NCBI GenBank assembly: GCA_016790175.1 | Contig: JAEUPI010000247.1 | Location: 1 to 40,636 of the forward strand | From: Burkholderiaceae bacterium | GTDB lineage: Bacteria; Pseudomonadota; Gammaproteobacteria; Burkholderiales; Burkholderiaceae_C | Direction: 5' to 3' | Length of the DNA stretch: 40,636 nucleotides | Program-made: the position numbers and the translations under genes | Notes under the pieces: generated by a model | What the model was told of the DNA's origin: nothing | Database searches by the model: none | Seen by the model: the letters and a program-made list of their open reading frames with translations, nothing else | In this document: positions 25,623 to 34,986 of the stretch, in pieces | Layout: every line of letters starts with the position of its first letter | How positions within the stretch are numbered: position 1 is the stretch's first letter

Positions 25623-26264
25623 CTAGGCGCTGTCGCCGACGAACGGGTTGCTGCGCCGCTCGCGTCCGAAGCTGCTCTCGGGCCCATGGCCCGGAATGAA
25701 CACGGTGTCGTCACCCATCGGCCACAGTCGATGGCGGATCGAGGCGATCAGCGTGTCGAAGTCGCCACCTGGAAAGTCTGTGCGGCCGATCGAGCCGGCA
25801 AACAGCACGTCGCCGACGAAGGCGCGCTGGGCCTCGGCGCTGTAGAACACCACATGACCCGGCGTATGGCCCGGACAATGACGCACCTGCAGCGTGCTGT
25901 TCCCCACCTGCACGGTATCGCCATCGGCCAGCCAGCGGTCGGGCGCGAAGGCCTCGGCCGGCGGAAAGCCGAACATGCGGCTTTGTTCGGGCAGGCCGTC
26001 GATCCAGAACTGGTCACCCGGATGCGGCCCCACGATCGGGAGCCGAAGCTGCCTCGCCAGTGCGCCGGTGCCGCCGGCATGGTCGATGTGCGCGTGCGTG
26101 AGCAGGATCTGCTTCAGATGCACGCCGCGCGCACGTGCAGCGGCCAGCAGCTCATCGAGGTCACCGCCGGGGTCGATCACCGCGCCGTCCATCGTCTCGT
26201 CGCACCAGACGATGGAGCTGTTCTGCTGGAAGGGCGTGACCGGAATCGTGTGGTAGCGCAGCAT
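25623..26264 (-). CDS. MBL-fold metallo-hydrolase (GloB-like, YcbL type)
   Basis: This 213-aa metallo-beta-lactamase-fold hydrolase has the zinc motif THAHIDH (H57, H59, D61, H62), H133/H137 in PGHTPGH, D152 in VGDVLF, and H193 in PGHGP. It is as short as YcbL, a small glyoxalase II-like enzyme lacking the C-terminal substrate domain of GloB. A glutathione thioester substrate is possible, but not shown. It starts from ATG 26264. A gap of 43 bp separates it from the secreted protein gene upstream on the same strand, so the two may be cotranscribed. Confidence 0.9.
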   Translation of the reverse strand: MLRYHTIPVTPFQQNSSIVWCDETMDGAVIDPGGDLDELLAAARARGVHLKQILLTHAHIDHAGGTGALARQLRLPIVGPHPGDQFWIDGLPEQSRMFGFPPAEAFAPDRWLADGDTVQVGNSTLQVRHCPGHTPGHVVFYSAEAQRAFVGDVLFAGSIGRTDFPGGDFDTLIASIRHRLWPMGDDTVFIPGHGPESSFGRERRSNPFVGDSA

Positions 26265-26307
26265 GCGACGATGCTACCTGCCGGCGCTGGGCCAGGGTGG
26301 TTCCGGA

Positions 26308-26679
26308 TCAGCGACGGCCTGGCGGCCCGAGCGTGACCGCCGGCAGCGGACTCTGGGCTTCGACGCGCCGGCGCAACTGCGTCAGTTCGCGCTCGCGCAC
26401 CGATGGCGACGCCTCGCCGAGCGCGGGCCCTCCGCGCGGCGGGCTCAGCGAAGGCTTGTCGTCCGCGCTCACGAGTCGAAAGCGGTCGAAGCCACCGGTG
26501 GACATCTGACTTTCGAGCGCGCGCAACGGGCCGATGCTGCGGCCGGCGACCCAATCCATGCGGGCTTCATTCGCGCCGGACTGGGTGCGCAGCCCGGCGC
26601 CGCCGGGGGGCTCCGCAGCCCATGTGGCCGCAGCCAGCGTTGCCGCACACAGGGCGAGGCAGGCGTGTTGCGGATTCAT
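26308..26679 (-). CDS. Hypothetical secreted protein (123 aa)
   Basis: An N-terminal Sec signal peptide is visible (MNPQHACLALCAATLAAATW, then AAE with a cleavage context). The mature part is short and polar: a GRSIGPLRALESQMSTGGFD stretch, then FRLVSADDKPSLSP and a C-terminal REREL-TQLRRRVEAQ helix. No catalytic motif or known domain is recognised. Codon use is like that of neighbours. It lies between exonuclease III and the MBL hydrolase on the same strand. The 157 bp upstream of it hold no further gene that I can support. Confidence 0.6.
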   Translation of the reverse strand: MNPQHACLALCAATLAAATWAAEPPGGAGLRTQSGANEARMDWVAGRSIGPLRALESQMSTGGFDRFRLVSADDKPSLSPPRGGPALGEASPSVRERELTQLRRRVEAQSPLPAVTLGPPGRR

Positions 26680-26836
26680 CGTCGGATCGGGGGTCGCTCG
26701 GGCGCACAGGCGGCAATGCCTGCATGGCCGGAGTGTCGGCCGACGATACTCGTCGCCACGGGCCGATCCGGTAACGAAGCTGGCGCCAGTGATCGATTCA
26801 CGCGCCGGTGTGGCGCCGCACGCGACGACACTTCGA

Positions 26837-27637
26837 TCAGAGGGTGAACTCGTAATCGACTGTCACCGGCGCGTGGTCGGAGAAGCGCTGGTCCAGATAG
26901 ATCGACTCCCGGCGGGCCTTTTCGGCCAGGGCCGGTGTCGCGAGGTGGTAATCCAGCCGCCAGCCGACGTTCTTGGCCCACGCCTGGCCGCGATTGCTCC
27001 ACCAGGTGTACTGCTCGGGTCTGCCGTTCAGGCGCCGGAACACGTCGACAAGCCCGGCCTCGTCGAGCAGTCGTGTCATCCAGGCGCGCTCCTCGGGCAG
27101 GAAGCCGGAGTTCTTTTGGTTGCTCTTCCAGTTCTTGAGGTCGATCTCCTTGTGCGCGATGTTCACGTCGCCCACGAGGATGAACTCGCGTTGCTTCTTC
27201 AGCTTCAGCAGGTGCGGATAGATCGTGTCGAGGAAGCGGAACTTGGCCTGCTGCCTGTCCTCGCCGGAACTGCCGCTCGGAAAGTAGCAGCTGATCACGC
27301 TGAGTTTTCGCCGGGGCGTGTCGAACCGCAGTTCGACGTAACGGCCCTCGGCATCGAACTCCTGGTGCTTCAACCCGACGAGCACGTCGCTCGGCGCCTT
27401 GCGCGCGTACAACCCGACGCCGGAGTAACCCTTCTTCTGCGCGAAGTGGAAGTGACCCCGCAGCTTGCCGATGTACTCGAAGCGGCCGGCCAGGTCGTCG
27501 GCCTGGGCCTTGATCTCCTGCACGCCCATACAATCGGCGCCCGCCTGCTCAGCCCATTGCACGAAGCCCTTGGTTGCGGCCGAACGGATGCCGTTCAGGT
27601 TGAGCGTAGCGAGGCGGAATCCCACGGTGGCACCCAT
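26837..27637 (-). CDS. xthA: Exodeoxyribonuclease III
   Basis: This 266-aa AP endonuclease and 3'-5' exonuclease acts in base excision repair. Motifs in order: RLATLNLNGIRSA (the metal-site Asn), CMGVQEIKAQ with the catalytic Glu, FILVGDVNIAHKEID carrying the essential D-x-N pair, and SDHAPVTVDY at the C-terminus with the catalytic Asp-His. Between them are GVGLYARKAP and WRLDYHLATP. It is about the size of E. coli ExoIII (268 aa). The start could be ATG 27637 or GTG 27625; conservation begins around residue 7. At ATG 27637 it overlaps the pyrE start on the opposite strand, so its promoter must lie inside pyrE or the two starts exclude each other. Confidence 0.95.
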   Translation of the reverse strand: MGATVGFRLATLNLNGIRSAATKGFVQWAEQAGADCMGVQEIKAQADDLAGRFEYIGKLRGHFHFAQKKGYSGVGLYARKAPSDVLVGLKHQEFDAEGRYVELRFDTPRRKLSVISCYFPSGSSGEDRQQAKFRFLDTIYPHLLKLKKQREFILVGDVNIAHKEIDLKNWKSNQKNSGFLPEERAWMTRLLDEAGLVDVFRRLNGRPEQYTWWSNRGQAWAKNVGWRLDYHLATPALAEKARRESIYLDQRFSDHAPVTVDYEFTL

Positions 27638-28316
27638 GAAGACGACATTCACACCCACCGATACGCTGGCTCAGGAGTTCGTCCGCTTCGCGGTCGATGC
27701 CGGCGTGCTGCGATTCGGGGAGTACAAGACCAAGGCCGGCCGCCTGTCGCCGTACTTCTTCAATGCGGGCGGCTTCGACGACGGTGCCAAGCTCGGTCGG
27801 CTGGCGGCATTCTATGCACGGCGACTGGTTGACTCCGGGCTGCGGTTCGACATGTTGTTCGGCCCGGCCTACAAGGGCATCGTGCTCGCGGCCGCCGTGG
27901 CAATCGAGCTCGCCCGGCTGGGTCGCAACGTGCCCTTCGCCTACAACCGCAAGGAGGCAAAGGACCACGGTGAGGGGGGTCAGCTCGTCGGCGCGCCGCT
28001 GTCCGGCCGCGTTGTGGTGATCGACGACGTGATCTCGGCCGGTACCTCGGTACGGGAGTCGGTGTTGATGATCCGTGCCGCCGGTGCCCAGCCGGCGGCC
28101 GTGGCCATCGCGCTGGACCGACAGGAGCGGGCGGCCGAGGCCGGCGTCGACAAGCCGGCCTCGGCCGTGCAGTACGTCATGACGGAACTGGGGATGGACG
28201 TGATCGCGATCGCGACCCTGCACGACCTGTTGGAGTATCTTTCGGCCGCGGGCGACGGCCCGCTCGCCGAACATGCCGCGCGCGTGGCGGCATACCGGGA
28301 CCGCTACGGAGTATGA
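27636..28316 (+). CDS. pyrE: Orotate phosphoribosyltransferase
   Basis: PyrE makes orotidine 5'-phosphate from orotate and PRPP in pyrimidine synthesis. The 226-aa product starts MKTTFTPTDTLAQEFVRFA. Family features are the KTKAGRLSPYFFNAG substrate loop, FGPAYKGIVLA, the flexible catalytic loop with YNRKEAKDHGEGG, and the PRPP motif VVVIDDVISAGTS with D130 and D131. It is slightly longer than E. coli PyrE (213 aa). The ATG at 27636 overlaps the xthA start; an extended frame to 27465 lies in antisense to xthA and has no conserved sequence. Its stop overlaps the next start (ATGA), making it the first gene of a three-gene unit with two envelope proteins. Confidence 0.95.
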   Translation: MKTTFTPTDTLAQEFVRFAVDAGVLRFGEYKTKAGRLSPYFFNAGGFDDGAKLGRLAAFYARRLVDSGLRFDMLFGPAYKGIVLAAAVAIELARLGRNVPFAYNRKEAKDHGEGGQLVGAPLSGRVVVIDDVISAGTSVRESVLMIRAAGAQPAAVAIALDRQERAAEAGVDKPASAVQYVMTELGMDVIAIATLHDLLEYLSAAGDGPLAEHAARVAAYRDRYGV

Positions 28317-29029
28317 GGACCTTGTTCATGCCACGCCGGCTGCCACGAACTTGCGCTGCCACCGCTCTGGCAGGTGCGGTGCTCGCGTGCGGATCCGTCG
28401 GTGTGCTGGCGCAGGCGAGCACCTCCACGGCCGGCACGATCTACACCTGCGTGGACGACAAAGGTCGGCAGATCCGGCGCGACCGCTACATCGCCGAGTG
28501 CAGCGACCGCGAACAGCGAGTCCTCAACAAGGATGGCTCGCTACGCCAGATCCTGCCGCCGACATACACCGCGGAAGAGCGGACCGAGCGGGAGGCCGAG
28601 CAGAAGAGGCGGGACGAGGAGCGTGCCGCGCAGGCCGACGCGGTGCGCCGAGACCGAAATCTGAAAGCGCGCTTCCCGAACGAAGCCACCCACCAGCGTG
28701 CGCGCGAAACGGCCCTCGGCGCCGTTCGTCAGGCGATGAAGGCTTCGGAACAGCGTCTGCGCGACTTGGCCGACGAGCGCAAGCCCCTGGTCAACGAGGC
28801 CGAGTTCTACAAGGGCAAGAAGCTGCCGTCGCGTCTGAAGCAGCAGCTCGACGCCAACGATGCCACAACCCAGGCCCAGCGCGAGGCGATCCAGAACCAG
28901 GAAGCCGAGGTGGCGCGCATCAACAAGATCTTCGACCAGGAACTCGAGCACCTGCGCAAGCTCTGGGGCGGCGCTCTGCCGGGCACCGTTTCGGTGGCCA
29001 CTCGGTCCACGCCGTCGGCGACGCGCTGA
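28313..29029 (+). CDS. DUF4124-like exported protein with coiled-coil region
   Basis: This is a 238-aa protein translated from ATG 28313, overlapping the pyrE stop by four bases. A signal peptide covers about residues 1-34 (RLPRTCAATALAGAVLACG, ending VLAQA). The segment TIYTCVDDKGRQIRRDRY has the DUF4124 look, a small beta domain common in Betaproteobacteria: 'Y.C.D..G' followed by a second Cys (AECSD). From about 85 to the C-terminus it is highly charged and heptad-like, with QRARETALGAVRQAMKASEQ and NQEAEVARINKIFDQELEHL, suggesting a coiled coil. Function is unknown; periplasmic location is inferred. Confidence 0.78.
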   Translation: MRTLFMPRRLPRTCAATALAGAVLACGSVGVLAQASTSTAGTIYTCVDDKGRQIRRDRYIAECSDREQRVLNKDGSLRQILPPTYTAEERTEREAEQKRRDEERAAQADAVRRDRNLKARFPNEATHQRARETALGAVRQAMKASEQRLRDLADERKPLVNEAEFYKGKKLPSRLKQQLDANDATTQAQREAIQNQEAEVARINKIFDQELEHLRKLWGGALPGTVSVATRSTPSATR

Positions 29030-29033
29030 ACGC

Positions 29034-29342
29034 ATGCGGCATGCGCCGACCTTGCGCCGCCTCTGCACCGCGCTCGTCCTGACCGGCTGCGCGGCAGCGG
29101 CGGTGGCGCGTCCGGCGCTTTACCGATGCGGCGAGGACATGCAGCTGAAGGTGGACTTCACTCCGCGCAAGGCCCAGATGCACCTGAATGACAAGCAGAC
29201 CACGCTGGTGCGCATCAAGAGCGCGCACCAGGCGCACTACGTGAATCGCAAGGCCGGGATCAAGCTGGTGGCGCGAAAGGGCGATCTGACGCTGCACGAG
29301 GGCGGGCGCACGCACGAGTGCAAACTGCAGGTCATGCCCTGA
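29034..29342 (+). CDS. MliC-like lipoprotein (C-type lysozyme inhibitor family)
   Basis: This small 102-aa protein starts at ATG 29034, five bases after the previous stop. The leader LCTALVLTGC has a lipobox-like LTGC, so lipid attachment to that cysteine is likely. The mature part LYRCGEDMQLKVDFTPRKAQ, then LVRIKSAHQAHYVNRK, then GDLTLHEGGRTHECKL follows the eight-stranded MliC/PliC pattern: paired Cys at the two ends, a Ser-Ala-x-x-Ala-x-Tyr stretch, and a basic loop. MliC proteins block host lysozyme at the outer membrane. The match is by pattern only and the sequence is divergent, so function is probable, not certain. Confidence 0.65.
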   Translation: MRHAPTLRRLCTALVLTGCAAAAVARPALYRCGEDMQLKVDFTPRKAQMHLNDKQTTLVRIKSAHQAHYVNRKAGIKLVARKGDLTLHEGGRTHECKLQVMP

Positions 29343-29378
29343 CGTGAGCGCCCCGCGGCAGGCGCGTGCAGGCGGGCT

Positions 29379-30830
29379 TCAGCGCACCAGCCTGGTCTTG
29401 AGCAGTTCGTTGACTTGCGCGGGATTGGCCTTTCCCTGACTGGCTTTCATCACCTGGCCCACGAGCGCGTTGAAGGCCTTGTCCTTGCCGGCCCTGAATT
29501 CTTCGACCGACTTCGGGTTGGCCGCGAGCACGCGCTCGATGATCGCCTCCAGGGCGGCGCTGTCGTTCATCTGCTTCAGGCCCTTGATGGCGATGACGGC
29601 GTCGACAACCGACGACTCGCCGCTCCACAGCGCATCGAAGACCTGCCGCGCCGCGTTGTTCGACAACGTGCCGTCGGCGATGCGGCCGATCAGCGCCGCC
29701 AGCATGGCCGGCGACACCGGGCTGGCGCCGATGTCCTTGCCCAGAGCGTTCAGGCGCTTGCTCACCTCGCCCATCAGCCAGTTGGCCACCAGCTTGGGCT
29801 GAGCGCAGGCGTCACGCGCGGCTTCATAGTAACGGGCGAAGTTCAGGCTCTGCGTCATCATCGCCGCGTCGTACCCCGGCAGGCCGTCGGCGCGCTGGAA
29901 GCGTTCGGCCATCGCGCCGGGCAGCTCGGGCATACCGGCCCGTACGCGCTCGATCCACTCGGGCGCGATCACCAGCGGCGGCAGGTCGGGATCGGGAAAG
30001 TAGCGGTAGTCATGCGCGTCTTCCTTGCTGCGCATCGCACGCGTCTCGCCGGTGTCGGGGTTGAAGAGCACGGTGGCCTGCTCGATCGGCAAACCGTCTT
30101 CGAGCCGGTCGATCTGCCAGTTGACCTCGAAGTCGATCGCCTGCTGCATGAAGCGGAACGAGTTCAGGTTCTTGATCTCGCGCCGCGTGCCGAACGGCGC
30201 ACCGGGCTTGCGCACCGAGACATTCGCATCACAGCGAAAGCTGCCTTCTTGCATGTTGCCGTCACAGATGCCGAGCCACACCACCAGCCCATGCAATGCC
30301 TTCGCGTATTCGACGGCCTCGGCAGCCGAGCGCATGTCGGGCTCGGTCACGATCTCCAGCAGCGGCGTGCCGGCGCGGTTGAGGTCGATGCCGGTGCTGC
30401 CGTGATAGTCCTCGTGCAGCGACTTGCCGGCGTCTTCTTCCAGGTGCGCGCGTGTGAGCTGCACGGTGCGCGGCCGGCCGTCGAGCAGGTACTCCAGGCG
30501 GCCGCCCTGCACCACCGGCGTCTCGTATTGACTGATCTGGTAGCCCTTGGGCAGATCGGGGTAGAAATAGTTCTTGCGCGCGAAGATCGACTGCGTGGCC
30601 ACCTTGGCGCCGATCGCCAGGCCGAAGCGGATCGCGCGTTCGACCGCGGCCCGATTGAGCACCGGCAAGGTGCCCGGCAACGCGAGGTCCACCGCACAGG
30701 CCTGCGTGTTCGGCGCTGCGCCGAATGCGGTACTGGCGCCGGAGAAGGCCTTGCTCAGCGTTGACAGCTGGGCGTGTGTTTCGAGGCCGATCACGACCTC
30801 GTAGCCGCGCACCAGGGGTGGCGACGCCAT
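29379..30830 (-). CDS. gatB: Aspartyl/glutamyl-tRNA amidotransferase subunit B
   Basis: GatB is the tRNA-binding kinase subunit that phosphorylates Glu-tRNA(Gln) or Asp-tRNA(Asn) before amidation. The 483-aa product opens with [20 protein letters not shown] and carries the family signature [17 protein letters not shown], the zinc/ATP region [20 protein letters not shown], and the C-terminal tail domain to [13 protein letters not shown] 30830 is the correct start; the longer frame upstream overlaps gatA. It follows gatA by 4 nt. Confidence 0.96.
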   Translation of the reverse strand: MASPPLVRGYEVVIGLETHAQLSTLSKAFSGASTAFGAAPNTQACAVDLALPGTLPVLNRAAVERAIRFGLAIGAKVATQSIFARKNYFYPDLPKGYQISQYETPVVQGGRLEYLLDGRPRTVQLTRAHLEEDAGKSLHEDYHGSTGIDLNRAGTPLLEIVTEPDMRSAAEAVEYAKALHGLVVWLGICDGNMQEGSFRCDANVSVRKPGAPFGTRREIKNLNSFRFMQQAIDFEVNWQIDRLEDGLPIEQATVLFNPDTGETRAMRSKEDAHDYRYFPDPDLPPLVIAPEWIERVRAGMPELPGAMAERFQRADGLPGYDAAMMTQSLNFARYYEAARDACAQPKLVANWLMGEVSKRLNALGKDIGASPVSPAMLAALIGRIADGTLSNNAARQVFDALWSGESSVVDAVIAIKGLKQMNDSAALEAIIERVLAANPKSVEEFRAGKDKAFNALVGQVMKASQGKANPAQVNELLKTRLVR

Positions 30831-30834
30831 GGTG

Positions 30835-32328
30835 CTAGTACCCCGGCGGCACCGCGAGGTGCCAGTCGGTGACCTGCTGCAGCGCATGCGCGGTACGCAG
30901 AAGACCAGCCTCGTCGAAGTAGTTGCCGATGAGTTGCAGCCCAACCGGCATGCCGTGCTGGCCGTGACCGGCGGGCACGCTCATGCCGGGCAGGCCGGCC
31001 AGGCTGGCGGGCAAGGTGAAGATGTCGGCCAGATAGGCTTTCACCGGATCATCGCCCTGCTCGCCGATGCGCCATGCCACGCTCGGCGCGACCGGACCCG
31101 CGATCAGGTCACAAACGCGGAACGTGGCCTGAAAGTCGTCGGCAATCATGCGGCGCAGCTTCTGCGCCTGCAAATAGTAGGCATCGTAGTAACCATGCGA
31201 GAGCACATAGGTGCCGATCATGATGCGGCGCTTGACCTCTGGGCCGAAGCCTTCGGCGCGCGTCTTGCGATACATGTCGAGCAGATCATCGAAGCGCGAC
31301 GCCCGGTGGCCGTAGCGCACGCCGTCGTAGCGACCCAGGTTGGAACTCGCTTCGGCCGGCGCGATGATGTAGTAGACAGGGATCGACAGCTCGGTGCGCG
31401 GCAGGCTCACGTCGACCAGCGCCGCGCCCAGCTTCTCCAGCTCGCCCAGCGCGCCGCGAACCGCGGTGGCCACATCGCCGTCCAGCGTCGCCGGGAAGAA
31501 CTCGCGCGGCAATCCGATGCGAAGACCCGCCAGCGGCCGCGAGGACGACGCGTCCGGCCTCGGCACACGCATCTGAGCGGCATAGTCCTGCGGCGGACGA
31601 TCGGCGCTGGTGGCGTCGCGCGGATCGAATCCGCTCATTGCCGCGAGCAGCAGCGCGCAGTCTTCGGCCGAGCGGGCCAGCACGCCGGCCTGGTCGAGGC
31701 TGGAGGCGAAGGCGATCATGCCGTATCGAGAACACACGCCATAGGTCGGCTTGATGCCGGTGACACCGGAAAAGCTCGCCGGCTGCCGGATCGAGCCACC
31801 GGTGTCGGTGCCGGTGGTCGCCGGCACCATTCGAGCCGCAACGGCTGCGGCCGAGCCGCCGCTGGAGCCGCCGGGCACCCGCCTGCGGTCCCAGGGATTG
31901 CGGGCCGGCCCGAAGGCCGAATTCTCGGTGCCCGAGCCCATCGCGAACTCGTCGCAGTTCAGCTTGCCCAGATTGACCATTCCAGCAGCGCGCAGGCGGG
32001 CAACGACGGTGGCATCGAAGGGGCTGCGGTAGCCGTCGAGCATCTTCGAACCCGCGGTGGTGGGCTCGTCGGCCGTGACGAAGATGTCCTTGTGCGCCAC
32101 CGGCACGCCGAGCAGCGGGCCGCCCTCTCCGGAGCGTCGGCGTTCGTCGGCGCGCGCGGCCGCCTGCAGCGCGCCGGCTTCATCGACGTGGAGGAAGCAG
32201 CCGAGCTCGTGTTGGGCCGCGACGCGTGCAAGAAGATGTGTCGTCAACTCGACGCTGGACAGGCGTTTGTCGGCCAGCGCGCGGCCGGCCTCGGCCACGC
32301 CAAGGTCCTGCAGCGCCGCCGCGTTCAT
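30835..32328 (-). CDS. gatA: Aspartyl/glutamyl-tRNA amidotransferase subunit A
   Basis: GatA is the amidase that supplies ammonia from glutamine. The 497-aa protein shows the amidase-signature triad: K80 in VAHKDIF, S155 in [12 protein letters not shown] (cis-Ser) and the nucleophile S179 in [11 protein letters not shown]. Further family blocks are [20 protein letters not shown] and [20 protein letters not shown]. It starts at ATG 32328 and is placed between gatC and gatB in one minus-strand operon. Asn and/or Gln use cannot be decided without the aminoacyl-tRNA synthetases. Confidence 0.96.
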   Translation of the reverse strand: MNAAALQDLGVAEAGRALADKRLSSVELTTHLLARVAAQHELGCFLHVDEAGALQAAARADERRRSGEGGPLLGVPVAHKDIFVTADEPTTAGSKMLDGYRSPFDATVVARLRAAGMVNLGKLNCDEFAMGSGTENSAFGPARNPWDRRRVPGGSSGGSAAAVAARMVPATTGTDTGGSIRQPASFSGVTGIKPTYGVCSRYGMIAFASSLDQAGVLARSAEDCALLLAAMSGFDPRDATSADRPPQDYAAQMRVPRPDASSSRPLAGLRIGLPREFFPATLDGDVATAVRGALGELEKLGAALVDVSLPRTELSIPVYYIIAPAEASSNLGRYDGVRYGHRASRFDDLLDMYRKTRAEGFGPEVKRRIMIGTYVLSHGYYDAYYLQAQKLRRMIADDFQATFRVCDLIAGPVAPSVAWRIGEQGDDPVKAYLADIFTLPASLAGLPGMSVPAGHGQHGMPVGLQLIGNYFDEAGLLRTAHALQQVTDWHLAVPPGY

Positions 32329-32377
32329 GGGTGTCCCTCGTCGCCCGTTACTTCGCCCTGCCGAGGCTCTCGCGCGA

Positions 32378-32677
32378 TCATTCGATCACCTTGGGCACGA
32401 GGAACAGGCCATCCTCGAGTTGCGGCGCGCTGCGCTGATTGAGCGCACGCTGGTCGGTCTCGGTGACCGCGTCTTCGCGCAGTCGCAGCGCCACGGCCTG
32501 CACCGCCGACAGCGGCGTGTACAGCGGCTCGACGCCGCGCGTGTCGACCGCGCTCATCCGCTCGACGATCGAGAAGAAGCCGTTGAGCTGCGCCAACATG
32601 GCATGCGCCTCGCCGTCCTGCAACTCAAGCCGCGCGAGAAGCGCGATGCGGCTCACATCGAGGGGTGTCAGGGCCAT
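32378..32677 (-). CDS. gatC: Aspartyl/glutamyl-tRNA amidotransferase subunit C
   Basis: GatC is the small clamp subunit that wraps GatA and touches GatB. The 99-aa product starts [19 protein letters not shown] and has [20 protein letters not shown] and the C-terminal LVPKVIE. It is in the normal size range of about 95-100 aa. ATG 32677 fits family length; an open frame extends upstream to 32785 but overlaps the mreB promoter region. First gene of gatCAB, divergent from mreB. Confidence 0.95.
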   Translation of the reverse strand: MALTPLDVSRIALLARLELQDGEAHAMLAQLNGFFSIVERMSAVDTRGVEPLYTPLSAVQAVALRLREDAVTETDQRALNQRSAPQLEDGLFLVPKVIE

Positions 32678-32734
32678 GTGCAGGAATACGACCGAAGCGC
32701 CACTTCGAGCGCCGGAATGACCGAGGGGTTGGGG

Positions 32735-32740
32735 TATTAT
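32735..32740 (+). promoter_or_regulatory. Candidate -10 element for the mreB operon
   Basis: TATTAT in the 167-bp gatC-mreB gap matches the -10 consensus at 5 of 6 positions and is the most AT-rich word in the region. It would put the start of transcription near 32747, about 100 nt before mreB. No good -35 is found. The complementary strand gives GATAAT, which could serve gatC instead. Confidence 0.35.
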
Positions 32741-32829
32741 CGCGCGCCATCGACAAGCCACCCCGGCGCGCGCCGCGCGAAGCACTCAGGTTCTTCTGCA
32801 CGCGCAGCACACGCAGGACCGCGAGCTGA

Positions 32830-33888
<1,059 letters not shown>

Positions 33889-33942
33889 GGCCCGCGCGAG
33901 CGCGGATTCCCACGCGCACCACCGCGAACCGCGTCGCCATCC

Positions 33943-34869
33943 ATGCCACTGGGCACGCTCGATCGCACGCCGCCGCCCTTCTTCCGCCAGGGGCCGTCGG
34001 CGCTGACCAAGCTGGCCGTCTTCTCGGCGCTGGCGGTCTTCCTCATGGCTGCAGACTCCCGGCTCAAGTACATCCAGCCGGTGCGCGGCGCCATCGCCAC
34101 CGCACTGCTGCCGGTGCAGAAGGCGCTGCTGATTCCGGTGGAAATGGTCCAGGGTGGAGGCGAATACCTGCAAGGCCTGGCGCGCGCGATCCGAGGTGAG
34201 CGCGACGCGCGCGCCGCACTCGTCGCCCAGGCCGAGCGCGCGGCTCGTGTGGAGCAGTTGGCGCAGGAGAACGCCCGCTTGCGTGGGCTGCTCGAGCTGC
34301 GGCCATCGTTGCAGGTGAAGGGCCGGGCGGCCGAGGTGCTCTACGAGGCCACCGATCCGTACTCGCGCAAGCTGTTCATCGACAGCGGCGCCACGCAAGG
34401 GGTGGCGCTGGGCTCACCGGTCATCAACGATGCCGGCGTGCTGGGCCAGGTGACCCGTGTCTACCCGCTGTCATCGGAGGTGACGCTGCTCACCGACAAG
34501 GATGCGGCAATCCCCGTGCTCAACGCCCGCACCCAGCAACGCAGCGCGGCCTTCGGTGGTCTCACCGGCGAGTTCGAAGGCATGGAGCTGCGCTTCCTGG
34601 CCGGCAACGCCGACGTGCAGCCGGGCGACCTGCTGACCACCAGCGGCGTGGACGGCGTCTATCCACCGGGGTTGCCGGTGGCCAAGGTCGTGAAGGTGGA
34701 CCGCAAGGTCGACTCGGGCTTCGCCCGTGTCGCGCTGCAGCCACTGGCTCAGGCCGACGGCGTGCGGCATGTGTTGGTGCTCGAGCCGATTGGTTCGCAA
34801 ATGCCGGCGCGCCCGGCGCCGGAACCCGAGACGCCCAGAGCCGGGCGGTCGAAGGCCACCAGGCGATGA
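33943..34869 (+). CDS. mreC: Rod shape-determining protein MreC
   Basis: MreC is the periplasmic scaffold that contacts PBP2 and activates the elongasome. The 308-aa product has a membrane helix at about 25-40 (KLAVFSALAVFLMAA), then a coiled coil at about 85-125 (ERAARVEQLAQENARLRGLL), and the beta-sandwich domain with DSGATQGVALGSPVINDAGV and GQVTRVYPLSSEVTLLTDKD. The tail is proline- and basic-rich (PAPEPETPRAGRSKATRR). Its TGA overlaps the ATG of a 30-codon frame, the first link in the repeat-based chain leading to mreD. Confidence 0.96.
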   Translation: MPLGTLDRTPPPFFRQGPSALTKLAVFSALAVFLMAADSRLKYIQPVRGAIATALLPVQKALLIPVEMVQGGGEYLQGLARAIRGERDARAALVAQAERAARVEQLAQENARLRGLLELRPSLQVKGRAAEVLYEATDPYSRKLFIDSGATQGVALGSPVINDAGVLGQVTRVYPLSSEVTLLTDKDAAIPVLNARTQQRSAAFGGLTGEFEGMELRFLAGNADVQPGDLLTTSGVDGVYPPGLPVAKVVKVDRKVDSGFARVALQPLAQADGVRHVLVLEPIGSQMPARPAPEPETPRAGRSKATRR

Positions 34870-34958
34870 GTTGGGTATGGTGCGAGCCGCATGATCATGC
34901 CGCCGCAATGGGAGCACGCGTCGTGATCATGCCACCGCGTCTGGAGTGCGCGCCATGA
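34866..34958 (+). other. Coupled 30-codon leader reading frame between mreC and mreD
   Basis: ATG at 34866 overlaps the mreC stop (ATGA). The frame reads MSWVWCEPHDHAAAMG and ends VVIMPPRLECAP at TGA 34956-34958, crossing repeats 1 and 2. That TGA overlaps the ATG at 34955, which opens an 11-residue frame (MIMPPRLEYAP) ending at TGA 34988-34990, which in turn overlaps the mreD ATG. The peptides look functionless; their likely role is to carry ribosomes forward by termination-reinitiation. Confidence 0.45.
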
Positions 34959-34986
34959 TCATGCCGCCGCGTCTGGAGTACGCGCC
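34891..34986 (+). repeat. Three tandem 32-bp repeats carrying ribosome-binding sites and starts
   Basis: Units at 34891-34922, 34923-34954 and 34955-34986 each start [A/G]TGATCATGCC and end with GGAG plus 8 nt. Units 2 and 3 differ at only a few positions; unit 1 is more diverged. A fourth, partial copy is the first 13-14 bases of mreD itself. The unit length of 32 moves the reading frame by one base per copy. The repeats appear to be duplications of the mreD initiation region. Confidence 0.92.
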
